The translations under genes and the position numbers were made by a program. DNA of 64,000 nt from Peptoniphilus sp. BV3C26. Its GTDB lineage: Bacteria > Bacillota > Clostridia > Tissierellales > Peptoniphilaceae. Below, in pieces: positions 51,363 through 60,040 of the stretch; position 1 is the stretch's first letter, and the number at the start of each line of letters is the position of its first letter. Where the stretch lies: assembly GCF_000478985.1 (NCBI RefSeq), contig NZ_AWXB01000058.1, positions 62,001-126,000 of the forward strand, read 5' to 3'. The notes beneath the pieces were generated by a model. It searched no databases. It saw only the letters and a program-made list of their open reading frames with translations, and was not told the origin of the DNA.

Positions 51363-52380
51363 AAAAGTTGTTACTTTAGGTGAAATAATGCTTAGACTTT
51401 GCACACCGGGCTTTGACAGATTTGTTCAAGCTGATAGTTTTGACGTTATCTATGGCGGTGGAGAAGCTAATGTTGCAGTAAGTCTTTCAAATTACGGTTT
51501 TGATGCTTATTATGTTACAAAACTTCCAAAGCATGAAATTGGACAAGCTGCTGTAAATGCTTTAAGAAGATACGGCGTTCATACAGATTACATTGCAAGA
51601 GGCGGAGACAGGGTTGGAATTTATTTTTCTGAAACAGGTGCTTCCATGAGGCCTTCAAAGGTAATCTATGATAGAGCAAACTCTGCAATTGCAGAAGCTG
51701 ATGTAAGTGATTTTGATTTTGATGAAATTTTTAAAGATGCAAAATGGTTTCACTTCTCAGGAATCACTCCTGCAATAAGTAAAAAAGGTGCTGAAATTAC
51801 AAAAGCTGCTGTAAAAGCTGCAAAAAAACATGGAGTTACAGTTTCTGTAGACTTAAATTACAGAGCAAAACTTTGGACTCCTGAAGAAGCACAAGAAGTT
51901 ATGAGAGACCTTATGCAATACGTTGATGTTTGTATAGGAAACGAAGAAGATGCTTCTCTTTGCCTTGGATTTACACCAAAGGGACTTGATGTAACAAAGG
52001 GCAAACTTGATATAAAAGGTTACGAAGTAATCTTTAAAGAAATGATGGAAGAATTTGGCTTTAAATATGTAGTTTCAAGTTTAAGAGAATCTTATTCAGC
52101 ATCAGATAACGGTTGGAGTGCTTGTATCTATGACGGAAAAGAATTTTACCACTCTAAGAAATATGATGTAAGAATTGTAGACAGAGTTGGTGGAGGAGAT
52201 TCTTTTGCATCTGGAGTTATATGTGGACTTCTTGACGGTAAATCTACAAAAGATGCTCTTGAATTTGGAGTTGCTGCATCTGCATTAAAACACACAATAA
52301 GAGGCGACTTTAATATGGTTACAAGAGCTGAAGTTGAAAATCTTGTAGGTGGAGACGGCTCAGGGAGAGTTCAAAGATAA
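51355..52380 (+). CDS. kdgK: 2-keto-3-deoxygluconate kinase (PfkB family)
   Basis: Phosphorylates KDG to KDPG, the substrate of the aldolase encoded before it. PfkB marks are GEIMLRLCTPG with YGGGEANVAVSLS, the sugar-binding middle region, and the anion-hole end DRVGGGDSFASGVICGLLDG with the catalytic Asp. It is 341 residues. It begins inside the aldolase gene. The pair completes the lower part of sugar-acid (uronate or gluconate) catabolism; uronate isomerases are not in this window. Confidence 0.92.
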   Translation: MAKKVVTLGEIMLRLCTPGFDRFVQADSFDVIYGGGEANVAVSLSNYGFDAYYVTKLPKHEIGQAAVNALRRYGVHTDYIARGGDRVGIYFSETGASMRPSKVIYDRANSAIAEADVSDFDFDEIFKDAKWFHFSGITPAISKKGAEITKAAVKAAKKHGVTVSVDLNYRAKLWTPEEAQEVMRDLMQYVDVCIGNEEDASLCLGFTPKGLDVTKGKLDIKGYEVIFKEMMEEFGFKYVVSSLRESYSASDNGWSACIYDGKEFYHSKKYDVRIVDRVGGGDSFASGVICGLLDGKSTKDALEFGVAASALKHTIRGDFNMVTRAEVENLVGGDGSGRVQR

Positions 52381-52418
52381 AAAAGAAATTAACAAAAATT
52401 TGATAAATATTTTCCAAA

Positions 52419-52450
52419 GGCCTGCAAATAATTTGCAGGTCTCCTTTTTA
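52419..52450 (+). terminator. intrinsic terminator of the KDG operon
   Basis: CCTGCAAAT and ATTTGCAGG form a stem followed by a T-rich run. Confidence 0.88.
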
Positions 52451-52454
52451 TTAA

Positions 52455-52501
52455 AAAAGGGTTCAACTAAAACATAAGGCATTTTTAGTCGGACCCTTTA
52501 A
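52455..52501 (-). terminator. intrinsic terminator of the dehydrogenase/hydrolase pair
   Basis: AAGGGT-GACTAAAA and TTTTAGT-GAACCCTT pair on the minus strand, followed by T residues, two bases after the dehydrogenase stop. Confidence 0.8.
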
Positions 52502-52503
52502 AA

Positions 52504-53457
52504 TTAATATCCCTTTTTAAAATTTACAATATTTATTAAATCTCTATTTTCAGAAAGAGCTTTTAAATTATATAAAATCCCCATCATTCTCCTGTCATTG
52601 TAATTTTCAGCATCATCGCTCATGTGAGGGCTTATATAAATGTTTTCAAGATCCCACAGAGGACTATTTTTATCAAGAGGCTCTATATTGGCAACATCAA
52701 TGGCAGCAGCCTTTAATTTTTTTGACTTTAAATTTCTATAAAGAGCTTCTTCATCAATAATAGAACCCCTGGAAATATTAATTATGCTAGCTCCGTCTTT
52801 TAACTTTGAAATAAAATTCTCATCAATCATTTTATTAGTCTTAGGAGTGCCCGGTAAAGTTGACACAACAAAATCAAATTGGGATAAATCTTTATATAGA
52901 TTTTCTTTAGAATAAACAAAGTCAAAATATTCAGCACCTTGTCCCCTTGTGTTGTAACCTGAAATTTCCATATCAAAAGCTTTAAGCCTTTTTGCAGCTT
53001 CATGAGCAATGGAGCCTGTACCTAAAATTAAAACTTTTTTATTATATAAAGTTCCCACATGATCATCAGGTCTTTTCCAAATTTTTTTCCTTTGATTATC
53101 AAGGATACTCCTATTTTCTTTTTGAATTTGCAAAATATTATAGACAATCCATTCCCCAATAGGCTCAGAATATGCCCCATGGTTGTTACATAAAATGATA
53201 TTATTTTTTTCTATATAAGAAAGATTTAGGTAATCAAGCCCTACTGAATCTAAAAATATATACTTTAAATCTTTAAAATTATTTAAAAAATCCTTGGGCA
53301 TGCTCTTATACTCAAGACCTAAGCAAAGGACCTGAGCATCAAGAGGAAGGTTGACCTTTAAAGAATCTTTTAACTTTGAAAAATAAACTTCATGCCCCAT
53401 TTTTTCAATTTCTTCTTTATAAGAAAGAAATTTATCCCTTAAAAAAAGAACCTTCAT
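52504..53457 (-). CDS. D-2-hydroxyacid dehydrogenase-like protein
   Basis: An NAD(P)-dependent oxidoreductase of the 2-hydroxyacid dehydrogenase family. The nucleotide fold is VLILGTGSIAHEAAKRLKAF, the catalytic Arg is in INISRGSIID, the Glu in VANIEPLD and the His in ISPHMSDDAENY. It is 317 residues. It follows the alpha/beta hydrolase directly (adjacent codons), so the two are co-transcribed. Substrate unknown; a role in 2-keto acid reduction is a family inference. Confidence 0.87.
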   Translation of the reverse strand: MKVLFLRDKFLSYKEEIEKMGHEVYFSKLKDSLKVNLPLDAQVLCLGLEYKSMPKDFLNNFKDLKYIFLDSVGLDYLNLSYIEKNNIILCNNHGAYSEPIGEWIVYNILQIQKENRSILDNQRKKIWKRPDDHVGTLYNKKVLILGTGSIAHEAAKRLKAFDMEISGYNTRGQGAEYFDFVYSKENLYKDLSQFDFVVSTLPGTPKTNKMIDENFISKLKDGASIINISRGSIIDEEALYRNLKSKKLKAAAIDVANIEPLDKNSPLWDLENIYISPHMSDDAENYNDRRMMGILYNLKALSENRDLINIVNFKKGY

Positions 53458-54357
53458 TTAAAAACCTCCGTAAAAATCTTTTAAAGTCTTAACTAAATCA
53501 TCATAGCAGTCAACAAAAATACAATGACCACTATCTTCAAAAACCTTGTACTTATTATTTTTTCCAAAATAATCTAAATTTTCAAACATTATCTCAAGAG
53601 GAACAACCAAATCATATTTGCCATGAAGGAAAAATAAGGGTACATCAGACTTGCCCTCATAGTCAAAGGATCTTACAGCCCCATTTACATCAGATAAGTT
53701 TTTTTGTTTAAGAGCCTGAGAAACAAAAAAATCAATAGTAGAAGAATCCGGCATGTGTCTGTTAAAAAGAACTCTTTTAAAAATATTTTCAATGCTTATT
53801 TTTCTAAGATCAGCCTCAACATCAAAAAAAGCCGACTTATATAAATTTTTCATTTCATTATAAGTATAAAGATAATCCCTATTTATATTTTTAATATAGT
53901 CATTGTAAGCCGAAAAAATATTAAAATTTAAAAAAGACTTATATAGATCACTCCCTAAATTATCATTGGTCTTTTTAAGACCCCTAATTCCCATGGAAGA
54001 TAAAAAAACTCCGCTTTTTATTCTGTTTTTAATCTCCGGATTTTTAAGAAGCTCCATAAGAACTCCCCCTCCCAAAGACCAACCTATTAAATTAATTTTA
54101 TCTAAATTAAGCTCTTTAATTAAAAGAGCCATGTCCTCAGAAAGATCATAAACGCTTTTTATTCTGTTTTTATAAGAACTTTCTCCAAATCCTCTTAAAT
54201 CCGGTGCAATAAAATTTTTTCCAAGGCTCTTTCCAAGTTTTATCATGATCTCTTTAGAAGTCATATTTCCATGAATTAAAAAATTCACTTCTTTATCATC
54301 ATTAAAGCAATAAGAAAAATAAGAAATTTTTTCTCCGTTTGAAAGATTTATTTCCAT
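53458..54357 (-). CDS. alpha/beta hydrolase
   Basis: A cytoplasmic serine hydrolase with LIGWSLGGGVLMELL (nucleophile Ser), an oxyanion HG at LIHGNMTS, the acid near LHGKYDLVVP and the His in EDSGHCIFV. A cap domain of about 100 residues lies between. It is 299 residues. Esterase, lipase or C-C hydrolase activity cannot be told. Its ATG lies 70 bases from the divergent gene at 54428. Confidence 0.88.
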   Translation of the reverse strand: MEINLSNGEKISYFSYCFNDDKEVNFLIHGNMTSKEIMIKLGKSLGKNFIAPDLRGFGESSYKNRIKSVYDLSEDMALLIKELNLDKINLIGWSLGGGVLMELLKNPEIKNRIKSGVFLSSMGIRGLKKTNDNLGSDLYKSFLNFNIFSAYNDYIKNINRDYLYTYNEMKNLYKSAFFDVEADLRKISIENIFKRVLFNRHMPDSSTIDFFVSQALKQKNLSDVNGAVRSFDYEGKSDVPLFFLHGKYDLVVPLEIMFENLDYFGKNNKYKVFEDSGHCIFVDCYDDLVKTLKDFYGGF

Positions 54358-54427
54358 AAATCCCCGCCTCCTTGTGCAAATTGAAAATATATCCTATCTA
54401 TATTATAATAACAAAAGGAGTGATTTT

Positions 54428-56002
54428 ATGGAAATATTTCAAACACTTCCCACAGTGGTTAGACAAAATCCTGAAGAGAATTTTCAAATAGTAAGAGCAG
54501 ACCTTGTCCTTGGAGACAAACTCTCTCTTGCCGTTGATATATTAAATATGTCCGAAGAAATCGGAACGGGAATAAACTTCGCCGTAAAATTTAAAGACCA
54601 GTTTGACAATCCTCTTTTTAACGGATTAGAATGGTCTTTTTCAGCTAGCGGATTTGAAGCTTTGCCCCATAAAATATATTACATAAAAACTTTTACTCTG
54701 GACTCCCGTTTTACAGAAGCAAGAGCTGTAGAAATCAGAATAGAAAAAGTTCAGCTTAAAAATTCAAAAATATATAAATACGACAAGGATTACGAGTACG
54801 AATTTATTCTTCCCGTTATAACAAGCCAAAAAATGGAAAAAATTAAAAGCACCCTGGGTCCTGAAATAAACACCTACGGAGAAAATACCATTTACGGTTG
54901 GAGATGTGTGTGCGGTGCTCTCAATGGAAAAGACGAAGAAGAATGTAAAAACTGCAAAAGAAACAAAAACTTTGTCCTTAACAATTTAACAGAGCCTCTT
55001 ATAAATTTAAAAATGCTCAATCTTCTAACTCTTAATGAAAATGAAGATAAAGAAAAATTAAAATCAAGTTTAACTCAAACAACCCTTTCAAAAGTTGTTC
55101 CATCCCCCGAAGAAATTGAAGAAAAAAGGATAAATGAACCTAATCAAAATTATAGAAGAGAAAAAAGTTTAACCCTATTTTTTTCAAAACTTATAAAATT
55201 TTTATGGATAATCATATTAATTTTATCTCTATCTTTTGCAGGCTTAAAACTAGTCTTTAGATTTAATGATAAAGAACTTTTAACAAGTGGCATAAATTCC
55301 ATAGAAGAAGGATCCTACGACAAGGCCCTTAAAGAATTTATGTCCATAAGAAATAAAAATCTTTCAAAAGAAAAAATAGATCAAGCAAGAGCCCTTATAA
55401 AAAGTGACCGTGCAAACAAAGAAGGAGATAACTTTATTATCTCCGGAGACTATTTAAATGCAGCAAAAAGTTTCAGAAAAGTAATAGAAGAAGACGGAAA
55501 AAATTATAAATCAGCCCAAGATAAAATTTTAGGCCTAGAAAAAATATTTTTAGACCGGGCAAAAAGAGAAGTCCAAGAAAACAATCCGGAAAAAGCAAAA
55601 AATACCCTTAGCTCATTTTTACAAGTAATACCCGAATCAGCAAAAGCAACAGCTCTTTTAGAAGAATTGAAGGGACAAAAAACTGAAAATTCTGGAAAAA
55701 TTGACGAAAAAACAGAATCGGAAGAAGAAGATAAAACCAGGGCCGACCTTGTAAGCCAAGGACAAGCTTTATTAAACAGCTATCAAAAAGTTCTTTGGGA
55801 CAATGCCAACCTAAGAAAGGGACCCAGCATAAACTCTGAAATAATTACAAGTTTATCAAAAGGAACAGACCTTTACATTAAAGACACAAAAATAGAAGGC
55901 AACAAAAGAATCTGGTGCCTGGTAGAAACAAAAAATGAAAAAACTGGTGAAAGTTTTGAAGGTTGGATCTCAAACAAAGTTATGGAGGCTGCAGAAAAAT
56001 GA
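54428..56002 (+). CDS. membrane protein with zinc ribbon, TPR-like and SH3b domains
   Basis: A 524-residue protein of unusual layout. The first 130 residues are a beta-rich domain; residues 158-178 hold a zinc ribbon (CVC, CKNC). A transmembrane helix follows at about 255-275. The outer part has TPR-like helices (SGINSIEEGSYDKALKEFM; YLNAAKSFRKVI) at about 285-400, an acidic linker and a C-terminal bacterial SH3 domain (NANLRKGPSINSEIITSL, WCLVETK, GWISNK). The ATG has AAAGGAGTG upstream. It may link an inner zinc-ribbon domain to the wall. Function is unknown. The stop overlaps the next start (ATGA). Confidence 0.75.
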   Translation: MEIFQTLPTVVRQNPEENFQIVRADLVLGDKLSLAVDILNMSEEIGTGINFAVKFKDQFDNPLFNGLEWSFSASGFEALPHKIYYIKTFTLDSRFTEARAVEIRIEKVQLKNSKIYKYDKDYEYEFILPVITSQKMEKIKSTLGPEINTYGENTIYGWRCVCGALNGKDEEECKNCKRNKNFVLNNLTEPLINLKMLNLLTLNENEDKEKLKSSLTQTTLSKVVPSPEEIEEKRINEPNQNYRREKSLTLFFSKLIKFLWIIILILSLSFAGLKLVFRFNDKELLTSGINSIEEGSYDKALKEFMSIRNKNLSKEKIDQARALIKSDRANKEGDNFIISGDYLNAAKSFRKVIEEDGKNYKSAQDKILGLEKIFLDRAKREVQENNPEKAKNTLSSFLQVIPESAKATALLEELKGQKTENSGKIDEKTESEEEDKTRADLVSQGQALLNSYQKVLWDNANLRKGPSINSEIITSLSKGTDLYIKDTKIEGNKRIWCLVETKNEKTGESFEGWISNKVMEAAEK

Positions 56003-56309
56003 TTTATTTAAAAGTCGAAGTATTTATTCCAAAAGAAAATGTGACAAGTCTTGTAAATAAATTAAACGAAAAAGGACTTCTTTTGGACGGCAACTATGAT
56101 TATGTCTACTGCGAAAGCCTCGTAAGAGGACATTTCAGACCCCTTGAAGGAGCAAACCCAGCAGTGGGAAAAATCGGACAAGTCACAGACCAGGAAGAAA
56201 TTAAACTGGAATTTAGAATAAAAAAAGAAAAAAAGAAGACGTGGACAAAATAATAAAATTAAATCACCCCTATGAATGTCCAGTAATAAATTATATACAA
56301 TTAATTTAA
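55999..56309 (+). CDS. YqfO/CutA-like (NIF3 C-terminal) domain protein, frameshifted at the end
   Basis: A small protein of the YqfO (NIF3-like middle/CutA-like) family. The signature is NYDYVYCESLVRGHFRPLEGANP and IGQVTDQEEIKLEFRI. The frame closes at 56253 after 84 residues, but the family usually ends in HPYEEP. One extra A in the A7 run at 56228-56234 restores EDVDKIIKLNHPYECPVINY and a stop at 56309, giving about 102 residues. The start overlaps the stop of the preceding gene (ATGA). It is mutation, slippage or a sequencing indel. Confidence 0.72.
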
Positions 56310-56344
56310 ATATTGGAAATAATAAAATTCATAAATTAAAATTT

Positions 56345-56375
56345 TAGAGGCTTATAAAAATAAGTCTCTTTTTTA
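56345..56375 (+). terminator. intrinsic terminator after the YqfO-like gene
   Basis: AGAGGCTTAT and ATAAGTCTCT form a stem followed by six T residues. Confidence 0.85.
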
Positions 56376-56381
56376 TTGTTT

Positions 56382-56519
56382 TTTTATTTAATTCACCTTC
56401 GCCGCCGGACCAATAGCAGATATTTGCAACCAAATCAAAGATTTGGGCAAATAGTTGCATGAGACCTACCACGATTTTTTTCAAAAATCGGGTTAGGGCT
56501 TCAAATTGGTCCCTACATT
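56382..56519. repeat. long interspersed palindromic repeat, copy B (138 bp)
   Basis: Near-identical to 20531-20670, with the same inverted ends (GGACCAAT, ATTGGTCC) and the same inner palindromes. It lies directly after a terminator, in a 308-base gene-free gap, and encodes nothing. Confidence 0.9.
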
Positions 56520-56582
56520 CGTTGGTAAATCTTTTTAAAAAATTTTTATAATGCTCTATGCAAATTTTTATCTACATGGCAC

Positions 56583-56620
56583 AAAAAAATACCCGAGAGC
56601 TATGTCTCGGATATTTTTTA
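56583..56620 (-). terminator. intrinsic terminator of the serine operon
   Basis: AAATATCCGAGA and TCTCGGGTATTT form a stem with T residues on the minus strand, overlapping the last gene's stop. Confidence 0.88.
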
Positions 56621-57010
56621 TTTATAGCGATTTGCTGTGGATTTATAGCCGTTTGAATATAGGGCTTCCCTCAGCCAATTTTTTAATTCTCCTGTGGTTA
56701 AAAGTTGCCTATTTTTAAAGTTTTTCAACACGTCTTCCGTTACGATGTTTATGTCGTATTCGTTCATGGGGCATTCTGCAAATTCGCTGTTGCTTGCTAT
56801 ATCAAAAAACATTTTTTGTTTTGAAAATTTTTGTATATAGCCGTTTTTGTGAAGTACATATCTCTCACCGGGGTTATGAGTTTCTGATATTTGTTTTTCA
56901 AGTACTTCAAGCTCCACTTGTCTTAATAGTTTTACAATTTCATTTGTGTTTAATTTTTCCGTCTTTATTGTTTGATAAATATTCTCAGCAAGACGAGTTT
57001 TTAAATCCAT
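56618..57010 (-). CDS. hypothetical protein at the end of the serine operon
   Basis: A 130-residue, mainly helical, cytoplasmic protein I cannot name. It starts MDLKTRLAENIYQTIKTEKL, and the rest is polar, without cysteine clusters. It follows the transporter gene by 10 bases and has a GGAGAAAAA site; it is clearly the last gene of the sda operon. A link to serine metabolism is only positional. Confidence 0.72.
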   Translation of the reverse strand: MDLKTRLAENIYQTIKTEKLNTNEIVKLLRQVELEVLEKQISETHNPGERYVLHKNGYIQKFSKQKMFFDIASNSEFAECPMNEYDINIVTEDVLKNFKNRQLLTTGELKNWLREALYSNGYKSTANRYK

Positions 57011-57020
57011 TTTTTCTCCT

Positions 57021-58247
57021 TTAAATTAATGCTTGTTCGTCATCGAAGTTTTCTTCAGGGATAGGTCTTTTTACAATATGTTTGTAGTAGATTTTTTCTA
57101 CTGCTATTGATATTGCGTTATCTCCTGTTACATTGGCTGCTGTTCCGAAGCTGTCTTGTGTTAGATAAAGAGAAATAAGAATTGTTGCCATTGGTGAGTC
57201 ACTTGCTACTCCTACAAATGGTAGGAAGGGAAGTGCACTCATTACTGCTCCACCAGGTGCTCCTGGTGCTGCTACCATTGCTACTCCAAGTATTGCGATA
57301 AATTTTATAATCAGTCCGAATGAGTGGTCAAGACCGTACATTTCAAGAAGTGTATAGATACATGCTGTTAATGTGATCATTGATCCTGGTAGATGGACTG
57401 TTGCGCATAGTGGTATAACAAAGTCTCTTATTTGTTTTGTTACTCCGATTCTTCTGTTACATTCTACGTTTACAGGTATTGTTGCTGCTGATGATTGTGT
57501 TCCTATTGCTGTTAAGTATGCAGGTAATGCTTTTCTAAGAGATTTGAATGGATTCTTGCCTGCATATGAGCAGGATACGATAAACATAAGTGAAATGTAT
57601 ATAACGTGTAGTACTATTATGCAAAGGAATATCTTCCAGAATATTGAAAGTATTGCAAATACTGATCCTGAGTAGGACATGTTTGCAAAGTTACCCATTA
57701 TAAAGAATGGAAGTAGTGGAATGATTACTCCTGAAAGTACCATTACTATGATTTCGTTAAATTCATTTATTAGTTTATAAAATCCTTCTCCTGATCCTTT
57801 TTGTCTAAGTATTGAAACGCAAAGTCCCATCATAAATGCAAGTACAAGGGCTGCGGTTACATCAATGATAGCTCCAAGGGGAATTTCAAATAGAGGTGCT
57901 ATTGTCTTTTCACTTGCTGCTTGAATCTTTTCTACTAATTCTGGAGTTATGAAGTTATCAAAAACTACATTTGCCATTGTGTATGATAAACTACCTGCTA
58001 TTAATGTTGAACAGTATGCTATTGCTACTGTTATACCAAGAAGCTTTCCAGCTCCTTCTGAAAGGTCTGCTATACCTTTTGTTACGAATGCAACAATCAT
58101 TAATGGTATTATAAAGTTAAGGAACTTTCCAAAAAGTCCTGAAAGAGTTACAAGTATTTGTGTAACTGTTTCTGGTAGAAATCTACCGATTAAAATACCA
58201 AGGATTATTGCGATGATTAAACGTGGAATAAGTCCTAATTTTTTCAT
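57021..58247 (-). CDS. dicarboxylate/amino acid:cation symporter (DAACS/SLC1)
   Basis: An eight-helix importer of the glutamate/serine transporter family. The opening LIPRLIIAIILGILIGRFLPE, the substrate hairpin GTQSSAATIPVNVECNRRIG and the sodium-site region LTQDSFGTAANVTGDN are clear. It is 408 residues. It lies between L-serine dehydratase and a small unknown gene, so I infer that it takes up serine (and perhaps threonine). The GTQSSAATIP hairpin matches those of Ser/Thr carriers as well as aspartate ones. Confidence 0.9.
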   Translation of the reverse strand: MKKLGLIPRLIIAIILGILIGRFLPETVTQILVTLSGLFGKFLNFIIPLMIVAFVTKGIADLSEGAGKLLGITVAIAYCSTLIAGSLSYTMANVVFDNFITPELVEKIQAASEKTIAPLFEIPLGAIIDVTAALVLAFMMGLCVSILRQKGSGEGFYKLINEFNEIIVMVLSGVIIPLLPFFIMGNFANMSYSGSVFAILSIFWKIFLCIIVLHVIYISLMFIVSCSYAGKNPFKSLRKALPAYLTAIGTQSSAATIPVNVECNRRIGVTKQIRDFVIPLCATVHLPGSMITLTACIYTLLEMYGLDHSFGLIIKFIAILGVAMVAAPGAPGGAVMSALPFLPFVGVASDSPMATILISLYLTQDSFGTAANVTGDNAISIAVEKIYYKHIVKRPIPEENFDDEQALI

Positions 58248-58272
58248 AGTGTCTCCTTTTTTCTAAGGGATT

Positions 58273-59148
58273 TTATTTTTCTCCTAAAAATTCCCTTCTA
58301 ATAGATTGACCGGTTTTTGTTCCTGCTATTCCACCTAAGCCTGTTTCTCTTAAGCTTTCGTCTAATAAATGTCCGACGGAAGCCATGGCTTGAACTGTTT
58401 CTTCAAAAGGAACGATGGATTTAATTCCTGCAAGAGCCATATCTGCTGAAATAAAAGAATTCATAACTCCTGAGGCATTTCTAAAGGTGCAGGGATACTC
58501 AACTAAACCGGCAATCGGATCGCATACAAGTCCCATAACATTTATAAGACTTATGCTTGCTGCTTGAAGAGCTTGATCCGGAGTTCCTCCAAGCATTGCA
58601 GTTATTGCTGATGCTGCCATTGCTGACGCGCTTCCACATTCTGCTTGACAACCACCTTCTGCTCCGGCAAAGGTAGCATATTTTCCAATGATTTGACCGA
58701 TACCGATCGATGTCAATAGCCCTTTTATCATAGTCTCATCATCGAAATTATATCTTTTTCTTGCGGATGTCATTGCAGCGGGCATTATCCCCGAAGATCC
58801 TGCCGTAGGTGCGGCAGCAATCTTGCCCATGGCTGCATTACATTCCGAAGTTGAAAAAGCCATAGCCATAGCTTCAATTAAAAAGTCCCCGACAATGGAT
58901 TTGCCGGTTTTTTTATAGTCCATAAACTTTTTTGCGAAGCCATCTATCATCTTAAATCTTGTACTGTAAGATTTTTCTAAAGTATCATGAGCGGATTTGT
59001 CAAAAACATCAAGAACAACTTTTAATTTTTCTTTTATTTGTTCTTCGGTTTTTTTGGTATTTTTCATTTCAGATTCCAAAACCATTTGACCTATATCAAT
59101 TTTATTTTCCTCACAATAATCAACAATGTCTTTATGAGTATTTAACAT
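58273..59148 (-). CDS. sdaAA: L-serine dehydratase, iron-sulfur type, alpha subunit
   Basis: Deaminates L-serine to pyruvate and ammonia through a [4Fe-4S] cluster. Conserved patches are STSECNAAMGKIAAAPTAGSSGI, EGGCQAECGSASAMAASA and GLVCDPIAGLVEYPCTFRNA (each given in part); their cysteines hold the cluster. It is 291 residues. The beta subunit gene ends one base before it. Together with the transporter it forms a serine-fermenting operon. Confidence 0.95.
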   Translation of the reverse strand: MLNTHKDIVDYCEENKIDIGQMVLESEMKNTKKTEEQIKEKLKVVLDVFDKSAHDTLEKSYSTRFKMIDGFAKKFMDYKKTGKSIVGDFLIEAMAMAFSTSECNAAMGKIAAAPTAGSSGIMPAAMTSARKRYNFDDETMIKGLLTSIGIGQIIGKYATFAGAEGGCQAECGSASAMAASAITAMLGGTPDQALQAASISLINVMGLVCDPIAGLVEYPCTFRNASGVMNSFISADMALAGIKSIVPFEETVQAMASVGHLLDESLRETGLGGIAGTKTGQSIRREFLGEK

Positions 59149-59149
59149 T

Positions 59150-59815
59150 TCACACCTCTACATACTTAGCTTCAAGAAACCTATCTTTGTTTATAATAGC
59201 ATCCTTAATTTCATCAGTTAGATTTCTATCAATTTCAATTGTTAAAGTTACAATGTCTGTCAGTTTATCTTTAACGGTATTTATAGATTCAATATTGTAT
59301 GAATTTTCTGAAAGTATTGAAGAAACATAAGCTATTACACCCTTTTGTTCATTGTATCTTAATAAAATTGTGGGAAATTCTCCTCTAAATTCCAGTTCAA
59401 TTCCGTTTATGTTTACTATAATCATTGCACCACCACCAATAGATGAGCCGATTACAAATTCATCGTGGTCATCATAGTGAAAAACTATTTTTACACTGTT
59501 GGGGTGATATTTTTCACCTAAGTCAGTTTTTATAAATTTATATTTAACACCTTCTTCATCGGCAATTTCAAAACTATTTCTAATACGAGGATCATCAGTT
59601 TCAAATCCCATAACTCCTCCTACAAGAGCCCTGTCTGTACCATGACCCTTATAAGTGTGAGCAAAAGAACCATGTAAAAAGAAATCTACACTTTTCCAGC
59701 CCTTTGAAGATATTTTCATAGCTGTCTTGCCAATACGACAAGCACCGGCAGTATGTGAAGAACTTGGTCCAATCATAATAGGACCTAAAATATCAAAAGC
59801 ACCGAATTCAGCCAT
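59150..59815 (-). CDS. sdaAB: L-serine dehydratase, iron-sulfur type, beta subunit
   Basis: The partner of the alpha subunit. The start FGAFDILGPIMIGPSSSHTAGA holds the serine-binding SSSHTAG loop, and the C-terminal 75 residues are an ACT-type domain (YNEQKGVIAYVSSILSENSY), likely for regulation by serine. It is 221 residues. The ATG is preceded by AGGAGG. It is the first gene of the sda operon, and a perfect palindrome lies about 110 bases upstream. Confidence 0.95.
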   Translation of the reverse strand: MAEFGAFDILGPIMIGPSSSHTAGACRIGKTAMKISSKGWKSVDFFLHGSFAHTYKGHGTDRALVGGVMGFETDDPRIRNSFEIADEEGVKYKFIKTDLGEKYHPNSVKIVFHYDDHDEFVIGSSIGGGAMIIVNINGIELEFRGEFPTILLRYNEQKGVIAYVSSILSENSYNIESINTVKDKLTDIVTLTIEIDRNLTDEIKDAIINKDRFLEAKYVEV

Positions 59816-59926
59816 TTTTACCTCCTATAAAATCAAAGATTTCCAAAAAAAATTTTTTATAGAAATCGTTAACATTAAAATTTTCTTTTTTTGAATTACA
59901 TATATAATTTATACTAATCATTCAAA

Positions 59927-59949
59927 TTTGTCAAAAACTTTTTGACAAA
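59927..59949 (-). promoter_or_regulatory. perfect palindrome between sda operon and amidotransferase gene
   Basis: TTTGTCAAAAA and TTTTTGACAAA are perfect reverse complements separated by one base. On the minus strand the right arm supplies TTGACA, with TAAATT 17 bases further, as a likely promoter of the sda operon. An operator role is inferred. Confidence 0.55.
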
Positions 59950-60040
59950 AAAATAACTATAATTATTAAAAACTTGAAAATTTTTTTATTATTTGATAGC
60001 ATAAAACATTACTAATACTAAAAATATATGGAGTGATTGA

